The notes under the pieces were generated by a model, which was not told the origin of the DNA, did not search any database, and saw only the letters and a program-made list of their open reading frames with translations. The position numbers and the translations under genes are program-made. From Melieria omissa (Eukaryota > Arthropoda > Insecta > Diptera > Ulidiidae): a DNA stretch of 64,000 bases. The stretch lies in NCBI GenBank assembly GCA_963971225.1, contig OZ020267.1:98499536-98563535 (forward strand), written 5' to 3'. Shown piece after piece: positions 59,905-64,000 of this stretch (positions are counted from its first letter, which is position 1; each line of letters opens with the position of its first letter).

Positions 59905-60272
59905 TGACCACTTTATGTATGTAGGCGCTAAGTGGAGCAACTGGGCCTGGCGAGGCCCATAAGCGTAATCAGCTATTCCTACGATTTTCGCCCAGTTAGG
60001 CGTGGCATAGACAGCTGATACTTGGCACACGTATTCTATGATAGTATAGCTGTGTGTCGAAGTAATTATTTGGGGGGATTTCTTAAGAGAGTGGGGGTTG
60101 AGGTGCCCCAAAAAGTAAAACTGCTATTTGTATATGGCACAACATTTAAATTATTTATTTATTGAATACATTGAAATCAACATAAATAGAGACAATTTAT
60201 TCTGCAGCACAGCCATGGCACAAACATAGTTTTTTTACAGAGCCGTGTTCAAGGCACATGAAGTTTTTACAT
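59905..60272. repeat. Left inverted arm of the piggyBac-like element
   Basis: Pairs with 61184-61548. It includes the 3' UTR and the last residues of the transposase cysteine-rich domain (60197-60265). It also carries an internal stem, GGGCCTGGCGAGGCCC. Confidence 0.88.
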
Positions 60273-61103
60273 GAGTTACACGAGTAGAAGGTTTTGCGCC
60301 GTTTTTTGTCATGTTGAGGCTTACACCACGCACAGTCCTTTCGTTGTTTCTTGTCTGGTCGTGCGGATGTGCTTGGGGCTGGGTAGTAAGCTTGTGTCTG
60401 TAATAATAAAGACAGAATTAACAATGCATAATAGTTTATTTTTAATAATTACTTACAAAAACATTAAATTTCGCCATAGCTGCACTGATATTAGGCCAGC
60501 GGCTAACGTGACTGTTCATTGCCCTATTTTCCATGTGAGGAGTGACCAACTGAGTCGTTAAAAGCGTTAGATATTCACGACGCTTATCCGTTTTGGGTGA
60601 TCGTTTGAACGAATCGTGAACAATAAAGGATGCCAGGCCAGCAATATCTAATGTTATAAAACATGGAAAGTGGCCAACGGTTTGTGCCACGCTTGCACGA
60701 GTAGCTACTGAGCATCTGGTCCATAGTATCGACACTGTTTTATTTTCGTTGTAATCCAAAATTTGATGAGACTTCTTTTATTGGCATTGTCAACTTTGGA
60801 TACATAATGCTGTGTTGACAGCAAAATGACTGCCTTATTTTTTTTTGGCACATATGAGCACAATGAAACTTGCTCGTTGTAATAGCCAAACAATGTTTCC
60901 TCCAGTTTACGATTCGTCGACTTTTTGAACTCCTCTGGGACAAACCGTTTATTGGGACGGACAGTTCCTACAATTGCCATTTGCCACATTATTTGAAAGA
61001 ACATTTTCCAGCCGCAATTTTGGTAACAAACAGATAAAATAAAGGGTTTTATAATCCCCCTTACGTGCGCCACTGCACATATTAATTGTAATAGAGTCAC
61101 CAA
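60197..61103 (-). pseudogene. piggyBac-like transposase, truncated and frameshifted
   Basis: The minus strand encodes the C-terminal half of a DDE_Tnp_1_7 transposase in several frames. 61103-60705 gives VGTVRPNKRFVPEEF and SYVPKKNKAVILLSTQHY. A second frame at 60733-60655 carries VDTMDQM, holding a catalytic Asp. A third (60660-60442) gives LDIAGL and continues to FNVF. An intron of 59 bp follows (60456-60398, GTAAGT...TTATTACAG), spliced in phase. The last exon, 60397-60197, encodes the cysteine-rich domain, CAWC...CNSCKNFMCLEHGS...CLCHGC, ending AAE. The N-terminal half with the first catalytic Asp is absent. With at least two frameshifts it cannot be active. Confidence 0.9.
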
Positions 61104-61183
61104 ACATGGCTGCTCGTGTTTGAATAATTTTTGTTTAACGGCTTACGTACATTTTAGGTACATTTTTCATATATTTACGAAAA

Positions 61184-61548
61184 CATGTAAAAATTTCATG
61201 GGCCTTGAACACGGCTGTGTAAATAAACTATTTTTATGCCATGGCTGTGCTGCAGATAAACTGTCTCTTTTTTTGTTGATTTGAATTTAATCAATAAATA
61301 AATTAATTAAATGTTGTGCCATATACAAATAGCAGTTTTACTTTTTAGGGCACCTCAACCCCCCACCCTCTTAAGAAATCCCCCCAAATAATTACATCGA
61401 CACATAGCTATACTATCATAGAATACGTTTGCCAAGTATCAGCTGTCTATGCCACGCCTAACTGGGCGAAAATCGTAGGAATAGCTGATTGCGCTTATGG
61501 GCCTCGCCAGGCCCAGTTGCTCCACTTAGCGCCTACAAACTAGTCGCT
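61184..61548. repeat. Right inverted arm, duplicated transposase 3' end
   Basis: Inverse of 59905-60272. On the plus strand it still reads GLEHGCVNKLFLCHGCAAD, a second, diverged copy of the cysteine-rich-domain end. The arm therefore arose from the element's own 3' end, not from a normal right terminus. It begins abruptly at about 61184. Confidence 0.85.
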
Positions 61549-61562
61549 CATCCTAGTGTTAA

Positions 61563-62004
61563 ATAAGTCTGCGCATGGAGGCCATGAAGACTTTGTTTCC
61601 AATGTACAAATGGACAAAAAAATTTAAGTTTTTTGAGAGAAACAAATAAGCTTGAGAGGTCCATAAAGGGTTAAGAAGGCATGCCACATTCATTCCCTAA
61701 AATTACTATTATTAAACTAAAACAAAATTTTGGTAAATAAAAATTTTTTTTTATTTCATAAATTACTGTAATGTGGCAACTCTACCTGAAAAAGTGGGCC
61801 ATGCCCATTTGGGCATCAACTCTTAGTTGGAATAACGTCACTACTTGTACTTAATCTTTTCCGATCTCTTTAATCGTTGATGAGTTTTTAAGCGAACTAA
61901 AAAGTAGACAGACGTACAGACAACTCAGAACATGATTTGCCATATCGGCCACGCCTCCTTTTGGGCATTATAAACTGGCTTGTCAAAGTATGTTTCATAG
62001 CCAT
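61563..62004. other. Non-coding stretch, no gene seen
   Basis: Two similar words, 'ggccatgcccatttgggcat' (61797) and 'ggccacgcctccttttgggcat' (61948), lie about 150 bp apart in a region resembling dispersed insect repeats. No open frame of note. Confidence 0.5.
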
Positions 62005-62640
62005 CAGAATTATCATTATTATTATTGGCATCATTATCATCACTGACATTATCACTGTCACTAACATCTTCATTATAATCCTCAATAAGACTTTCAATAT
62101 CAAACTAATCGTCATAATTGCCATCATCAAGAAATCACATCACCTTTCATAATTGCTATCATCATTATCATCAACATTAACAAAATCGGCATCATCATTA
62201 AAACCACCAACATCAACAAAGTCAAACTACATCGTCATCATCATTCATCATTATCCTTAACATCATTTATAACATCAACATAATCGTCATCATTTTCATC
62301 ATTATTATCATCTTCATCATCAACAACATCCATAAAGTCATCAACATTAGCAAAATCATTATCATCACCTTTGCCATCATCATTATCCTCAACATGATTA
62401 AAACCATCATCATAATTATCATATTGTAATCATCATTACCATCTTCATCATTATAACACAAACAAAATTACCATCATTGCTCTCAACATGATTACTAACA
62501 TCATCATAATCATCATCATTATCAACATTAACAAAATCATTGCCATCATCTTCATCACCAATAACAACATTTTCATCATCATTACCAACATTACTGTCGT
62601 CACTTGTCGCCAACGTCATCGTTGTGGCATCATTGCAAGT
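62005..62640. repeat. Long imperfect (ATC)n / CAT-rich tract
   Basis: About 635 bp dominated by ATC/CAT triplets with A-rich interruptions such as 'aacatcaacaaa' and 'aaaatcattgccatcatc'. Both strands give low-complexity frames: Ile on the plus strand, Met/Asp on the minus strand. Confidence 0.92.
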
Positions 62641-64000
62641 GGCATCACTTGTCAATAAATTGAATGCGTTGACTGCTTTTTACAGCGTTAACAAGCAACA
62701 TAAGCTCATTTGCGTAATAAGCATTGCTTCCTCATCCACTGTGTCTACTAGCAGCACAGCCTTCGTTGCCATCGCCGCCTTCCGGCTGCCGCATTCGGTG
62801 TGCGTTGTTGCCGGCTTTGGCTGCTTACACACTTACACAGTCGTCTTGGCGCATTCTTGACTATCATCAAACGAGCACAGAAGACGGTGCAACAAAAACT
62901 GCCAACTATGGCAGATTTTTTTCCCAGCGCCATTACATGAAAATCAATAGGATAGCCATTGACTTTTCTCATGCTAATGCAATTTCCTAGGCTGGCGCTC
63001 GTGCGGAGTGACGCTGGTGTCGCGTTTGCAACATGACGGTTTAATGAACTGACAAGTGCCGTGGCGACACATAATGCCACGACCTTTCGACGACTTCAAA
63101 TAGTAGAGCCATGCTGATGAAGAATGGCGTATTTGAAACTGAGCGGAAATTGAGGGAAAATATCGACGATTTGTGTGGCTGGGATTTGCAATTTCTTACT
63201 ATTGGTTCAACTTTCATTGGGCTCATTTTGAGTATAAGAAGATTTTTAGTTATCATTTGACATTCTGTATTTATGCAAAAATTTTATGACTATTGCAATG
63301 CTTTATGTATTGCATGACGTAGTTTTTATATTGACTGAATGAACTGCATTGGCACAGAAGACATATTTGAACCGAAAGAGGAACTGACGAGCTCTTTCAT
63401 ATACCTTCTGCTTGAAGAATCACAGATTTTTTTATCAACTCTCGGTAAATATTCAGAACCCGAAAGAAACTTACTCGCTTGGTCACTCTAAATATTATGA
63501 GGTAATATTTATGCAATATTTTTGTTTACATTGAACCGACGTTACTAAAACTATGTATGGTAATTTCGTTGTATGGATCCAACGTCAATAATCACATTGA
63601 AAATTCTCTGAATTGCGCCAAAGGGGGACGCCATACGTAATCATATTCTACTGTATAATTACTTGGACATTATTACACGTACATTCGCAACGCAAACAGA
63701 AAAACAACAAAATAGAAAACATTTCAACAAGCAGAAAGTGTGTGCGGCCAGCCAAGCCGGGCTGATAGACAGGCAACGCCAAGCCACCGCATTCTCATTA
63801 CGCATAGTTTATGAACCTTTTGTAAGCATTAAGAATTCCATACATATGAAACTATGTACGAACTGCAACAACAATGACAGCAAAATTGTAGTGTGAGAAA
63901 ACCTCAATGGTTACAGGGTGTCATATGCATAATTACACAGTAAATGGCATCGAAAGAGGAACGAACTATGTAAACAACCAATAGTTGTTCGAAGTAAGAG
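62641..64000. other. Non-coding stretch, no supported gene
   Basis: 62640-62870 is somewhat GC-richer, with overlapping frames of 88-110 codons on both strands and no domain recognised. The remainder is AT-rich unique-looking sequence up to the window edge. Confidence 0.55.

Larger units (their letters stand above)
59736..61558 (-). mobile_element. piggyBac-like element with long inverted arms
   Basis: TTAA duplications at 59732-59735 and 61559-61562 flank CACTAGGATG and its exact inverse, a piggyBac-group signature. Inside lie long inverted arms, about 59905-60272 and 61184-61548, roughly nine in ten bases identical. They include 'taggcgctaagtggagcaactgggcctgg' and 'ggcacaacattta'. The left end carries about 170 bp more between the tip and the arm than the right. 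Transposase remnants run on the minus strand between. At 1,823 bp it is shorter than an autonomous element of about 2.3-2.5 kb and lacks the transposase N-terminus. Confidence 0.93.

Noticed and set aside
62005..62640. CRISPR-like or regulatory spacing in the ATC-rich tract
   Set aside because: Repeats are simple triplets with irregular spacing; this is a decayed microsatellite.

Overview
This window reads as non-coding euchromatic DNA from a higher fly, most likely a tephritid fruit fly or a close relative. The species is inference: the signs are AT-rich sequence dotted with short (TTG/CAA)n and (CA/GT)n tracts, plus relics of mellifera- and irritans-type mariners, a piggyBac-like element and an I/LOA/R1-type LINE. 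No host protein-coding gene can be supported. Nearly all open frames are short, low in complexity, or lie inside repeats. The longest, 173 codons at 37567-38088, is kept only as a weak candidate. No rRNA, CRISPR array or bacterial-style operon is present. The window could be intergenic or a large intron, and the sequence alone does not decide.

The recognisable content is a graveyard of mobile elements. One mariner family has three 3'-truncated, multiply mutated copies (2240-3100 minus, 28932-29570 plus, 52080-52902 minus). An irritans-like mariner lies at 20295-20720 and a further Tc1/mariner-related transposase scrap at 16250-16450. A 5'-truncated non-LTR retrotransposon with RNase H and zinc-knuckle remnants sits at 25819-26844 between 13-bp target-site duplications. 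Two fragments of another LINE-like family lie at 16490-16740 and 43740-44095. The best preserved element is piggyBac-like (59736-61558): TTAA target duplications, long inverted arms, a frameshifted transposase with its DDE motif and cysteine-rich domain, and a 59-bp intron. Small non-autonomous elements include TTAA-flanked ones at 34223-34954 and 50347-50528, a hairpin element at 3277-3429 and a CACTGGCGC-ended element at 50858-51011.

The second theme is tandem and segmental duplication. Imperfect arrays have units of about 130-150 bp (8315-9310), 145-205 bp (15055-15580), 328 bp (17733-18335), 395 bp (24835-26925, split by the LINE), 200 bp (36784-37340), 365 bp (44100-44720) and 455 bp (47255-48460). 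A 519-bp block is duplicated directly at 30639-31157 and 35313-35832, with a diverged centre between near-identical ends. An ATAAA pentanucleotide array (38865-39171) has a 150-bp higher-order repeat and an opposite-strand partner at 42468-42531.

The genes do not work together in any pathway here; the biology is transposon decay, insertion nesting and local amplification. The most notable structure is the piggyBac-like element, whose far end appears to be an inverted duplicate of its own 3' end, including part of the transposase cysteine-rich domain.
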